From NCBI GenBank assembly GCA_016200345.1, contig JACQEX010000067.1, forward strand, positions 1 through 33,037: a stretch of 33,037 bases of DNA. Direction: 5' to 3'. The notes beneath the pieces are model-generated. The model was not told the origin of the DNA and made no database searches. It saw nothing but the letters and a program-made list of their open reading frames with translations. The translations under genes and the position numbers were made by a program. Shown piece by piece: positions 14,331-21,875 of this stretch. This stretch comes from Nitrospinota bacterium. GTDB taxonomy: Bacteria > Nitrospinota_A > UBA7883 > JACRGQ01. Every line of letters starts with the position of its first letter. Position 1 is the stretch's first letter.

Positions 14331-16778
14331 TTAAGAAACGGGGATTTTGGAGAGAAACTCCGCCAGCAGAGAGGGGCGTTTTTCCGCAGGAGTCCTTGAA
14401 ATGTCCAGCGTTATCCTGTTCCCGGACGCGGCGCCCACAACACGCGCCTTGAAAAAAGCGGAGCAATCTCCGATTAATTTCAGCGCCGATTCGTGCGTCG
14501 GCGGAAAGGTGAGCGACAAGTCGCCGCCCGAAAGCTCCACTTTTTCCAGCCCCGCCCGAACAGCCGAGAGCCGAATCACCACGCCGTCCACCACCTTCCG
14601 CGCCTTTTCCGGAAGCGGCCCGAACCTGTCGGCCATCTCATCGGCTATCTGCGCGACGTCGGCAGTCTCCTCGGCGCGGTTGAGGCGATAGTAAAAATCC
14701 ATCCTCTGCTCCAGCGACGGGATGTAGGCCTGCTCCAGCCGCCCCGCGAAATCGAGCGAGAGCACCGGCTCGGCCCGTCGCACGGCCACGCCGCCGGTTT
14801 TAATCTCATCCACCGCCTCCTCCAGCATCCTGCAATAGGTTTCGAACCCGACGGCGGTTATGTTGCCCGACTGTTGCGGGCCGAGCAGGTTCCCCGCGCC
14901 GCGTATCTCCATGTCTCGCGCGGCCAGCTTGAAGCCGGAGCCGAGGTCGCTAAGCTCCTCAATGGCCTTGATTCTTTTTTTGGCGACCGGCCCCATTGAC
15001 GGCGGGACGAGCATGAACGCGTATGCCCTGTGCTTACCGCGCCCCACGCGCCCGCGCAATTGGTAAAGTTGCGCCAGCCCGAATTTGTCCGCCCGGTTGA
15101 CGACGATGGTGTTGGCGTTTGGGATGTCGAGGCCCGACTCTATGATTGTGGTGCAGACCAGCATGTCGGTTTTTCTGCGGATGAAGTTTTCCATGACCTC
15201 CTCCAACTCCCTGCCGGACATCTGCCCGTGCGCCGCCGACGCGCGGACGGCGGGGACGAGTTTTTTAAGCCAGCCGAGCATCTTGTGTATGCTTGCCACG
15301 CTGTTGTGCAGAAAAAATATCTGACCGCCCCGCGCAAGCTCCCGGGTTATCGCCTCGGATATGATTCCAGCGTTGAACTTTCGGATGAAGGTGGTGATGG
15401 AATGGCGCTCCGGCGGGGGCGTGTTTATGACGCTGATGTCGCGTATGCCGGAGATGGACATATGGAGTGTGCGCGGTATCGGCGTGGCGGTGAGCGTCAG
15501 CACGTCCACCGTCTCGCGCATTTTTTTAAGCCTTTCCTTGTGGGCCACGCCGAACCGGTGCTCCTCGTCAATGATAACGAGGCCGAGGTTTGCGAACACG
15601 ACGTCCTTCTGCAAAAGCTTGTGGGTGCCGATTATCACGTCGGCTCCGCCGTGCGCGATTCGGGCCAAAATTTCCTTGTGGTGTTTGGCCTCCACGAACC
15701 GGCTTAGCATCTCCACCTTTATCCCGAACGGCTCCATGCGCTTCTTAAAGTTCATAAAATGCTGGTTCGCCAAAAGCGTTGTAGGCGCGAGCACGGCGGT
15801 CTGTTTTCCGTCCACCGACGCCTTGAACGCGGCGCGCATCGCCACCTCCGTTTTACCGTAGCCCACGTCGCCGCAGACGAAGCGGTCCATCGGCTTGTCC
15901 GCCTCCATGTCGGCCGCCACGTCTATAATCGCCTGCGCCTGGTCCGGGGTCTCCACGAAGCCGAATGTGTCGGCGAACTCCCTTTGGAAGTTTCCGTCCT
16001 GTGAGAAGGCGTGGGCCTTGCCGAGGCTACGGAGGGCGTAGATTTCCAAAAGCTCCTTCGCCATCAACATGATTCCTTTTTTGACCTTCTCCTTGGTCTT
16101 GGCCCAGGTCTGCCCCCCCATTCTATCGAGCTTCGGCCTGGGGCCGTCGGCGGAGGAAAATTTTTCGAGAAGGTGTATCGCGGATATCGGAAGGAATAGG
16201 CGCTGGTCCTCCGCGTATTCTATCTCCAGATACTCGTCAATCCTGTCGGCGGCGGGAACCGATTTCATGCCGTGGTAAAGCCCCACGCCGTGGTCGCGGT
16301 GCACAACGTAGTCGCCCGGCCTGACGTTCGAGAAATCGGTGGTGAAGGCGGTGGTGCGCCTGCGCTTTTCGCGGCGCGGGGCGGCGTGGCGCCCGAAGAC
16401 CTCCTCCTCCGTTATCACCGCCAGGTTCGCGTCGTCCAACACAAACCCCTCGGGAAGGTCGCCCACCACGCAATAAAGCCCCGGCGCTGAGCGTTCGGAG
16501 AGCAAAAATTCCGGCATTCGCGCCGACTCCAACGGGATGAACCCGAGTCCCTCCTCCCCCATCAATTTTCCGGCGCGCTCCGCCGTCTCCTCGTTTCTCA
16601 CGACGAAAATCACGCTGACGCCCTTTTCGAGCCGTTCCCGGCAGTCGTATATAAACCGGCTGAAAACTCCGTGAAGCCGCTCGGCGTCCCTGCTTCTTAT
16701 CGTGGCGCATTGGGCGGATTCCGGGCTGTCCGCGAGCTCGCAAAGGAGCGTGCCGGCGTTTTTCCGGCTCGCAGACAA
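14331..16778 (-). CDS. mfd: Transcription-repair coupling factor Mfd, C-terminal fragment (frameshifted gene)
   Basis: This frame carries most of Mfd, which removes RNA polymerase stalled at DNA lesions and recruits UvrA. Visible parts are the RNA polymerase-interaction domain 'GDYVVHRDHGVGLYHG', the translocase with Walker A 'CGDVGYGKTEVAMRAAF', 'DEEH' in 'VIIDEEHRFGVAHKERL', 'LTATPIPRTLHMS', the helicase motif VI region 'QLRGRVGRGKHRAYAF' and the C-terminal UvrA-contact domain. The apparent TTG start at 16778 is not real. The preceding 286 residues of Mfd lie in the next frame upstream (to 17622), and removing one A from the A5 run at 16759-16763 (minus strand) joins them into about 1096 residues, a normal Mfd length. 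This is either a sequencing error or a true frameshift. Confidence 0.9.
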   Translation of the reverse strand: MSASRKNAGTLLCELADSPESAQCATIRSRDAERLHGVFSRFIYDCRERLEKGVSVIFVVRNEETAERAGKLMGEEGLGFIPLESARMPEFLLSERSAPGLYCVVGDLPEGFVLDDANLAVITEEEVFGRHAAPRREKRRRTTAFTTDFSNVRPGDYVVHRDHGVGLYHGMKSVPAADRIDEYLEIEYAEDQRLFLPISAIHLLEKFSSADGPRPKLDRMGGQTWAKTKEKVKKGIMLMAKELLEIYALRSLGKAHAFSQDGNFQREFADTFGFVETPDQAQAIIDVAADMEADKPMDRFVCGDVGYGKTEVAMRAAFKASVDGKQTAVLAPTTLLANQHFMNFKKRMEPFGIKVEMLSRFVEAKHHKEILARIAHGGADVIIGTHKLLQKDVVFANLGLVIIDEEHRFGVAHKERLKKMRETVDVLTLTATPIPRTLHMSISGIRDISVINTPPPERHSITTFIRKFNAGIISEAITRELARGGQIFFLHNSVASIHKMLGWLKKLVPAVRASAAHGQMSGRELEEVMENFIRRKTDMLVCTTIIESGLDIPNANTIVVNRADKFGLAQLYQLRGRVGRGKHRAYAFMLVPPSMGPVAKKRIKAIEELSDLGSGFKLAARDMEIRGAGNLLGPQQSGNITAVGFETYCRMLEEAVDEIKTGGVAVRRAEPVLSLDFAGRLEQAYIPSLEQRMDFYYRLNRAEETADVAQIADEMADRFGPLPEKARKVVDGVVIRLSAVRAGLEKVELSGGDLSLTFPPTHESALKLIGDCSAFFKARVVGAASGNRITLDISRTPAEKRPSLLAEFLSKIPVS

Positions 16779-17622
16779 CCACCGGGATGTTTCCGGGGAG
16801 GTAGTCCGTCGGCGCCACGGCGTCGGGATGGAAAATCGGAAAGTACCACTCCATGCCGGGAAAGAAAATCCTGCTTTGGACGGCGAGCAACGCCCTTTGC
16901 GGAACCTCCAAGCCGGAGTTTTGGAATCTGGAATGAAGCGCGTCCAAATCGGAGCCGAGGTAGTGCGTCTCCCTCGCCGGCGGGAGGGTCAGGCCGGGGA
17001 GTTTTTCCAGCGACCTCTGCGTGTCCGGGTTGAATCTGCGGACGGACTCCACCTCGTCGCCGAAGAACTCTATTCTCAGGGGGCCGGACTCGTTCGGGGG
17101 CCAGCAGTCCATAACGCCGCCGCGAAAAGTGAACGCGCCCGGCTCGTTCACCGGGTCGGCCCTGTTGTATCCTGTCAGGGCCAAAAAATCCTCCAACTGT
17201 GCGCGGTCGGCCTCCTTGCCGGTTACAAGTGAAAAAGAGACGGCGGAAGATTTTTTCGGGCATTTTTGTAAAAGCCCCGCGGCGGCTGATACGAGCACGA
17301 AAGGCCTTTTTTGGTTTTCGTCGGCCAGTTTAAAAAGCGCGGACTGCCTTGCCGAGGCTATTTCCGGCGATGGGGCCGACGGCTCGTACGGCATCGCCTC
17401 CGTCTGCGGGAGATAAATGATGTTCTCGGAGCCGCCGAGGAAAAAGGCGAGGTCGCCCGCGGTTCTCTCGGCGGAGGCGTTGTCCGGCGTTATCAGGACA
17501 AGGCTCTCCCGTTCGTTTAGGAACGCGGACGCCATTAAAAACGCCTGCGCCGGAGGGGTAAGCCCCTGTATCCGGCCCGGGAAGCCCCTAAGGGACCGCC
17601 CGGTTTTTTCGTACCAAGCCAT
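16237..17622 (-). CDS. mfd: Transcription-repair coupling factor Mfd, N-terminal fragment (frameshifted gene)
   Basis: The N-terminal UvrB-like part of Mfd. The frame opens at ATG 17622 and shows 'TPPAQAFLMASAF', 'IIYLPQTEAMPYEP', the UvrB-like 'FTFRGGVMDCWPP' and 'PLRIEFFGDEVESVRRFNP'. Mfd-like sequence continues until about 16764 ('VVVCEPE'); everything after that in this frame is out-of-frame noise to the stop at 16237. The natural continuation is in the C-terminal fragment frame. No strong promoter is seen on this strand; AGGAG lies 13 bases before the ATG. The gene is divergent from the ATP-grasp gene, with only 54 bases between the starts. Confidence 0.88.
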   Translation of the reverse strand: MAWYEKTGRSLRGFPGRIQGLTPPAQAFLMASAFLNERESLVLITPDNASAERTAGDLAFFLGGSENIIYLPQTEAMPYEPSAPSPEIASARQSALFKLADENQKRPFVLVSAAAGLLQKCPKKSSAVSFSLVTGKEADRAQLEDFLALTGYNRADPVNEPGAFTFRGGVMDCWPPNESGPLRIEFFGDEVESVRRFNPDTQRSLEKLPGLTLPPARETHYLGSDLDALHSRFQNSGLEVPQRALLAVQSRIFFPGMEWYFPIFHPDAVAPTDYLPGNIPVVVCEPEKRRHAPLRARGQPGIRPMRHDKKQGRRAASRSFQPVYIRLPGTARKGRQRDFRREKRGDGGARRKIDGGGGTRVHPVGVGANAGIFALRTLSAGALLRGGRPSRGVCVGRREPGGDNGGGGLRAPRRPAPRKAQAHHRLHHRFLERQAGRLRCAPRPRRGALPRHEIGSRRRQD

Positions 17623-17642
17623 TGCTTTTTGCCGACTCCTGG

Positions 17643-17670
17643 TTGAAAGTCTTTGTCCGGCCCTTATAAT
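17643..17670 (+). promoter_or_regulatory. Strong sigma-70-type promoter of the ATP-grasp operon
   Basis: TTGAAA (17643-17648) and a perfect TATAAT (17665-17670) are 16 bases apart. Only six bases separate the -10 box from the GTG at 17677, so transcription should start at or within a base or two of the start codon. No Shine-Dalgarno exists. This is the clearest leaderless promoter in the window. Confidence 0.8.
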
Positions 17671-17676
17671 ACATCA

Positions 17677-18759
17677 GTGAGTAGAATATGCGTCATCGGT
17701 TCCCACGTGCGGCCTTTTGTCGAACTGGCGAGCGTCCACGGCCACGGCGTGTCGGCGGCGGACGGGTTTAACGACTGGGACTTGTCCCATTTTTTGCGCG
17801 GTGAAAAAATCGGCGCAGAGACCCCCGCGTTGAGGGGGGCGGCCCTTTTAAGCGAGTGGGAGAAACTGCCGGACGACCCGATTATTTTCTGCTCGCCAAT
17901 CGAGTCGTTCCCCGAGATATTGGAGTCGGCTGTCGAAAAAAGAACCGTGCTCAACTCCCCCGCAACAGCCGTCAGGCTCTGCCGCGACCAGCGTTTTCTT
18001 AGGACCGTCCACGCCGAGGGAATTTTATTCCCGGAAATATCCTTCGAGGAGGGGAGCACCGGGCCGGGATGGATAATCAAGGGGCAGAACTCGTGCGGCG
18101 GCGCGGGGATACGGCACGACGACGGCAAACTCTCGCCCGGGGAATACCGCCAAAAATTTATCGAGGGGAAATCGGTTGGCGCGATTTATTTCACCTCCGG
18201 CGGGGAAACACAGCTTTGCGGCGTGGCGGAGCACATCAACCTAGGGTTCAAATTCGCCGGGTGCGTTTTTACCGCCGGCGCGAAGGACGGGGCGAACGAG
18301 GCAATTGGCGAGTTCGGAAAAAAACTAGCCTCCGCAACGGGACTGCTCGGCTGGTGGGGGGCCGACTTCGTTCTGGCGGACGGCTCGGCCTATCTACTTG
18401 AAGTAAACCCACGATTCACAGCGGGAATGGAACTGATGGCGAAGTCCTTCGGTACGGATATTTTTGACACGCAAAGACGGGCTTTTTCCGGTGATTTATG
18501 TCATATTAAAGCGAAAGGGAGCGTCGGATACTTGGGTAGGACGGTCGTTTACTCGCGCAACACAACCGTTTTCCGAGAGCCGGAAAAATGGTTTTTGAAA
18601 GGGCTGAGGGATTTGCCCTTCGACGGGCGCACAATCGCCAAAGACGAGCCGCTGGTCTCGATTTATTCCACCGGCTCGAGCCGAGAGGACTGCATGGCGA
18701 ACATGGCCCGGCGCAGGGCGGAATTTGAGGAAATAGTTTATGGAAAAGGAATCTATTAG
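17677..18759 (+). CDS. ATP-grasp superfamily protein (COG2232-like)
   Basis: A 360-residue cytoplasmic ATP-grasp enzyme, a class that uses ATP to form an acyl-phosphate and joins it to an amine or thiol. An N-terminal Rossmann-like region ('RICVIGSHVRPFVELA') comes first. The ATP-binding 'GWIIKGQNSCGGAGI' (Lys and Gly-rich loop) and the metal-binding 'LLEVNPRFTAGMEL' follow. The general form resembles predicted carboligases found in archaea and methylotrophs, sometimes near C1 genes, but I cannot give the substrate. The GTG at 17677 is chosen from the promoter 6 bases upstream; a TTG at 17653 would precede the -10 box. The 3' end overlaps the next gene by 20 bases, so it is co-translated with the YwiC-like membrane protein. 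Confidence 0.82.
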   Translation: MSRICVIGSHVRPFVELASVHGHGVSAADGFNDWDLSHFLRGEKIGAETPALRGAALLSEWEKLPDDPIIFCSPIESFPEILESAVEKRTVLNSPATAVRLCRDQRFLRTVHAEGILFPEISFEEGSTGPGWIIKGQNSCGGAGIRHDDGKLSPGEYRQKFIEGKSVGAIYFTSGGETQLCGVAEHINLGFKFAGCVFTAGAKDGANEAIGEFGKKLASATGLLGWWGADFVLADGSAYLLEVNPRFTAGMELMAKSFGTDIFDTQRRAFSGDLCHIKAKGSVGYLGRTVVYSRNTTVFREPEKWFLKGLRDLPFDGRTIAKDEPLVSIYSTGSSREDCMANMARRRAEFEEIVYGKGIY

Positions 18760-19558
18760 GCCGATTTTCCCGAAGGAGCACGGGCTTTGGGTCTGGATTT
18801 TCCTGCCGGTCATAGTAGGCGGCCTTTGCGCCGGCGGCGGAAGGGGCGCGCTTTACCTGCTGATTTGGACGATCTTCTTCGGCTTTCTTGCGCTAACTCC
18901 GGCGCGTATTTTTTATAAAAACGCCAAGAGAAATTTGAACACGCCGAAAAACATAAAGTTTTGGTGCGCCGCCTATCTGATTTTGGCGTCGGCGTTTGGC
19001 CTTGTCTTGTGCCTTATGACCCCGAGGTTCGTCTGGGTTCTGCCGTTCATGGCCGCCGGTTTTTTGGCCGGGGTGCGGGCTTTCCACGGCGGGTACCATC
19101 AGGACGTGCGATTCGAGTACGGCGGCGTGGCGCTTTTTTCGCTCGGCTCGCTAATCGGCGCCTTTGCCGTCGCGGGCGGGCTGGTTTTGCAAAACTACGG
19201 AATATGGCTGTTGACGCTTCTTTTCGTTTTGGACAGGACCACGGAGTCGCGCCGGGTCGTGCGCCTGGGCGAGTTTCGGCTTGCGCTCGCGGGACAGCAA
19301 CCGGAGATAGCGGAAAGGCTTAGGCCGGTTTTTTTGAAAAACATATTCGGGTCGTTTATGACGCTCCTCTTCGCGCTCGCCATCGAGGAGAAGTTCCGTT
19401 TGAAATACTCGCTTTTCTGGCCGTTTTTTCCGGGCTTTGTCGCCACGATTTTGTTTTACCTCCGCCCCCCCCAGACGCTGAGGGCGCTGGGATACTCGGA
19501 GCTTGCGCTGGCGATTTTGTTCGGCGCCTCCTTCGTCCTCATATTCCATTTTTATTAG
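18740..19558 (+). CDS. YwiC-like integral membrane protein
   Basis: A 272-residue polytopic membrane protein. The N-terminal motif 'PKEHGLWVWIFLPVIVG' is the signature of the YwiC-like family, which is distantly similar to UbiA prenyltransferases. At least seven hydrophobic segments are visible, for example 'ALYLLIWTIFFGFLAL', 'FWCAAYLILASAFGLVL' and 'ALAILFGASFVLIFHF'. A central cytoplasmic stretch 'VLDRTTESRRVVRLGEFRLALAG' is charged. No function is established for the family. GAGGA lies eight bases before the ATG inside the end of the ATP-grasp gene. The stop is followed after one base by the hemerythrin gene, so all three genes form a tight operon. Confidence 0.85.
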   Translation: MEKESIRPIFPKEHGLWVWIFLPVIVGGLCAGGGRGALYLLIWTIFFGFLALTPARIFYKNAKRNLNTPKNIKFWCAAYLILASAFGLVLCLMTPRFVWVLPFMAAGFLAGVRAFHGGYHQDVRFEYGGVALFSLGSLIGAFAVAGGLVLQNYGIWLLTLLFVLDRTTESRRVVRLGEFRLALAGQQPEIAERLRPVFLKNIFGSFMTLLFALAIEEKFRLKYSLFWPFFPGFVATILFYLRPPQTLRALGYSELALAILFGASFVLIFHFY

Positions 19559-19559
19559 G

Positions 19560-19940
19560 ATGAAACGTTCCAAGGGATTGGTGAAGCTCTCGCACGAGCA
19601 CCACCTCGCGCTTGTGCTGGCACGGCGCGTCAAGCTTGGCGCGGCGGGGGGCGAGGCGTTCGACAAGCTTATGGAGGCCTTCCCGCGCCAATGGGAAAAG
19701 GAGATAGCCCCGCACTTCGCGGAGGAGGAGCGCACAATCCTGCCGAGGCTGGTCGCGGCCGGCGCGGTCGCGCTTTACGGGCGATTTCAAAAAGAGCACG
19801 CGGAACTGCGAAAACTTTCCGCGCTGGCGGTCGGGGGCGACAACGTCGCGCTAAAGAGATTTGGGAAACTTATCCACGACCACATCCGGTTCGAGGAGCG
19901 CGAGATGTTCCCCTTTTACGAGGAGCTAATCGGCGTCTAG
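19560..19940 (+). CDS. Hemerythrin HHE-domain protein
   Basis: A 126-residue protein with the hemerythrin-like cation-binding four-helix pattern: 'LSHEHHLALVLARR', 'FAEEERTILPRL', 'KEHAELRKL' and 'LIHDHIRFEEREMFPFYEEL'. The His and Glu residues would bind a diiron centre used for O2, NO or redox sensing, or iron handling. The start is the ATG one base after the YwiC-like stop, giving coupled translation; the overlapping longer frame from 19503 lies inside that gene. Proteins of this single-domain type are often stress-linked. Its pairing with ATP-grasp and YwiC-like genes hints at a redox or C1-related role, but this is speculative. Confidence 0.88.
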   Translation: MKRSKGLVKLSHEHHLALVLARRVKLGAAGGEAFDKLMEAFPRQWEKEIAPHFAEEERTILPRLVAAGAVALYGRFQKEHAELRKLSALAVGGDNVALKRFGKLIHDHIRFEEREMFPFYEELIGV

Positions 19941-19963
19941 CCCGTCATGCGGACTCATTCGCC

Positions 19964-19992
19964 TTGACTAATGACGATCGAATGCATACCAT
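19964..19992 (+). promoter_or_regulatory. Promoter of the TIR-domain gene
   Basis: TTGACT (19964-19969) and TACCAT (19987-19992) are 17 bases apart. Eight bases later comes the ATG at 20001. There is no Shine-Dalgarno, so a leaderless transcript is predicted. It separates the TIR gene from the upstream operon. Confidence 0.6.
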
Positions 19993-20000
19993 CACTCATC

Positions 20001-20453
20001 ATGGCGGAGAAAAAAGTCATCAAAAGCAAAAAGAGGCGCGATTTCTACGTCACCTACCTGGGGGCCGACAAGGCGAAGGCGGAATGGATGGCCCTAACGC
20101 TGGAGGAGGCCGGATATTCCGTCCTAATTCAGGCGCGAGAGTTCAACGCCGGCGAGGGTTTTTTGTCCAAAATGAACGACGGCGACCAAAAGTGCAAAAA
20201 GAACCTTCTGATTCTCTCGCGCAAATACTTTATGTCCCCCTTGTGGAAAGAGGAATGGGCCGGCGAGTTTGAGGACGACCCGGAGGGGGAGAAGGGAAAA
20301 CTTCTTCCCGTAAGAATGCACGATTTCGACGTGAAAGGCGCGCTTGGCGCCGTGCCCTACGTTGACCTTGTCGGTTTGGACAGGCACGGCGCGAAGGCGG
20401 TTCTGCTGGAGGCCGCGAGAAAGCGAAGGGCCAGGTTCCCCTCCGAATTGTAG
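20001..20453 (+). CDS. Stand-alone TIR-domain protein
   Basis: A 150-residue protein consisting almost only of a TIR fold: strand 'RRDFYVTYLG' (residues 12-21), helix and strand 'GYSVLIQA', 'CKKNLLILSRKYFMSPLW' (65-82) and 'GKLLPVRM'. Bacterial TIR domains cleave NAD+ or make cyclic ADP-ribose signals, often in anti-phage defence. The catalytic Glu would be Glu84 or Glu85 in 'LWKEEW', in the usual place after the 'SRKYF.S..W' segment. There is no fused sensor or effector. The neighbours are a hemerythrin gene upstream and a Bax-inhibitor gene convergent downstream, not a known Thoeris or CBASS partner. The ATG at 20001 is supported by the promoter eight bases upstream; 19971 would fall inside it. 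Confidence 0.82.
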   Translation: MAEKKVIKSKKRRDFYVTYLGADKAKAEWMALTLEEAGYSVLIQAREFNAGEGFLSKMNDGDQKCKKNLLILSRKYFMSPLWKEEWAGEFEDDPEGEKGKLLPVRMHDFDVKGALGAVPYVDLVGLDRHGAKAVLLEAARKRRARFPSEL

Positions 20454-20491
20454 CCGCGCCCTATCCCGCTTTGTTCAATGAATAATGCGGG

Positions 20492-21211
20492 CTATTTCCG
20501 ATTCCCCATGATTCTTAGTAGCATCAGGAACAGGTTTATAAAATCCAGATAAAGGGCCAGCGCGCCCATAATCGCCTCTTTGGTCTCCTCTTCCGCGCCG
20601 ACGCCGGTCACGTTCATCGCCAGGATTTTTTGCGTGTCATAGGCGGTGAGGCCGGTAAAAATCAGCACCCCGGCGTAGGTCGAGATCCAATAAACGGCGG
20701 AGCTTTGCAGGAAAATGTTGACCACCGACGCGATGATTATGCCGACAAGGCCCATGAAGAAGAAGGAGCCCCACGATTCGAGGCTTTTCTTTGTCGTGGC
20801 CCCGTAAAACGACATCGCCCCGAACATTCCGCCGGTGACGACGAACGCGGTGGTTATGGAGGACTGGGTGTAGGCCGCGAAGATTGCGGAGAAAGTAAGC
20901 CCGTTGAGAATCGCGTATCCCACGAAAAGGCCCGACGCGGTTTTAGCGTTTATCTTGGCTATCCTTGCGGAGAGATAAAGAACGGCGCCAAGCTCGGCGA
21001 TTATCAGCCCGAAGAAAATTATTTGGTTGCCCAAAATGGCTTGCATAAGCGCGGGGCTTTCCGCAACGAACCAGGCGATAAGCCCGGTTAGCGCAAGCCC
21101 AAAGCCCATCCAGTTGTAAACGCGCACTAGGAATTTGCGTTTTTCAGCCGCAGACTGCTCGCCCGTCATCGTGGTGGAGGAAACATTCGGCCTGTAAATT
21201 CTGTCGTCCAT
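20492..21211 (-). CDS. Bax inhibitor-1/YccA family membrane protein
   Basis: A 239-residue inner-membrane protein with seven hydrophobic helices and the family hallmarks 'VYNWMGFGLALTGLIAWFV', 'ILNGLTFSAIF', 'GAMSFYGATTKKSLESWGSFFFMGLVGIIIASVVN' and 'LTAYDTQKI'. The C-terminal helix 'ALALYLDFINLFLMLLRIMG' is also typical. Bacterial members (YbhL, YccA) are proposed calcium-leak channels, and YccA modulates the protease FtsH. The ATG at 21211 has AGGAG seven bases upstream, and a perfect TATAAT lies about 45 bases before it. No operon partner is seen; the TIR gene converges on it from the left. Confidence 0.93.
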   Translation of the reverse strand: MDDRIYRPNVSSTTMTGEQSAAEKRKFLVRVYNWMGFGLALTGLIAWFVAESPALMQAILGNQIIFFGLIIAELGAVLYLSARIAKINAKTASGLFVGYAILNGLTFSAIFAAYTQSSITTAFVVTGGMFGAMSFYGATTKKSLESWGSFFFMGLVGIIIASVVNIFLQSSAVYWISTYAGVLIFTGLTAYDTQKILAMNVTGVGAEEETKEAIMGALALYLDFINLFLMLLRIMGNRK

Positions 21212-21255
21212 AGTTTAACTCCTATAAAATGGATGTTATTATTCGCACTCCTCCC

Positions 21256-21261
21256 ATTATA
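21256..21261 (-). promoter_or_regulatory. -10 box of the Bax-inhibitor gene
   Basis: TATAAT on the minus strand (21261 to 21256), about 45 bases before the ATG at 21211. The leader also holds AGGAG. No good -35 is seen. This gene contrasts with the leaderless-type genes in the window. Confidence 0.5.
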
Positions 21262-21292
21262 CTCCGTTGCGCCGTGAAGGGAAAGGTGCATG

Positions 21293-21475
21293 TCAGTTCC
21301 CGTTTGAGGGGTTTTTCTTCGGGGCGCCCCCCAAGGTGTATGTAAACCCGACGTCAACTGCGGCCCCCTTATATGTCGTGGCGGAAAGTTCGTTTGTCGG
21401 ATCGGCCCCGTTCCACAACTCAAACGCTCGAAGGTCGAACGTGGCTGTCAGCGCATTCGTTGCCAAGTTTGATTT
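21293..21475 (-). pseudogene. Remnant of an outer-membrane beta-barrel gene (C-terminal part)
   Basis: A 60-codon open frame on the minus strand, ending in TGA at 21293, has no ATG or good start and is preceded by a TAA (21476-21478). Its translation includes 'LTATFDLRAFELWNGADP' and 'TTYKGAAVDVGFTYTLGG', with the alternating pattern of the last strands of an outer-membrane barrel. Upstream lies a hairpin region, leaving no room for the rest of the protein. It therefore looks like a decayed end of a porin-like gene. A neighbouring frame upstream ('LIEKVDKNQTW') may be another piece. Confidence 0.4.
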
Positions 21476-21497
21476 TTATCCACCTTCTCGATGAGGT

Positions 21498-21640
21498 AAA
21501 AAATGAAAGGGAGCCAATCTGGCGACTGACTCCCTTTCTAAGGGGAGGTTAGAGGGTGATCTAACGAAACTAGCTTCTCTGGCGAGAAGCATCATCTCTG
21601 CCCACTATTAGAGCAAGGAGTGTGCCATTGCTTGTTTTTT
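21498..21640. ncRNA. Candidate structured small RNA (strand not settled)
   Basis: Four hairpins lie in a row: GAAAGGGAG/CTCCCTTTC (21505-21513, 21530-21538), GTTAGA/TCTAAC (21548-21565), GCTTCTC-TGGC-GAGAAGC (21573-21590) and AGCAA/TTGCT (21612-21632). On the minus strand the first stem is followed by A then T6 (21503-21498), a good terminator, and a TATAAT lies upstream at 21768-21763, giving a ~250-base RNA. On the plus strand the last stem is followed by T6 (21635-21640), but no clear promoter is seen. The minus reading is slightly favoured and would expose unpaired CCTCCCC, which could pair with Shine-Dalgarno sites. No protein gene occupies the region. Confidence 0.45.
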
Positions 21641-21691
21641 CTGATTTTTCAATATGTTATATGATTTAGGACCATTTTTCGATATCATAAA

Positions 21692-21805
21692 ATAAGATGA
21701 AAAGTGCGATATTTTTACCGCAGACAATCTGAGCAATCCAATAATGCACAATTAAACAATATATTATACTAAAATTAATAGTGCATCGTTTAGGTGTCAT
21801 CTTAT
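21692..21805. promoter_or_regulatory. AT-rich intergenic region with nested inverted repeats
   Basis: About 21640-21810 is much more AT-rich than the rest. It contains ATAAGATGA (21692-21700) inverted at 21797-21805. Nested inside is a 12-base inverted repeat with one mismatch, ATGCACAATTAA (21744-21755) and TTAATAGTGCAT (21775-21786). The latter flanks a minus-strand TATAAT (21768-21763). A regulator-controlled promoter of the small-RNA candidate is a reasonable reading. No gene is seen between 21641 and 21875. Confidence 0.45.
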
Positions 21806-21875
21806 AAAATTGTGGAATGAATGCCTCATTTCGGGCGACAATCAAGGAGTTAGTAACCGGAAAGATGTATTCTAT

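Noticed and set aside
16237-16764. C-terminal part of the Mfd N-terminal frame as real protein
   Set aside because: After 16764 it is Arg/Gly-rich out-of-frame sequence with no homology-like pattern, while Mfd continues in the other frame.
20460-20490. Terminator between the TIR and Bax-inhibitor genes
   Set aside because: CCCGC/GCGGG can pair, but the loop is long and there is no T run.
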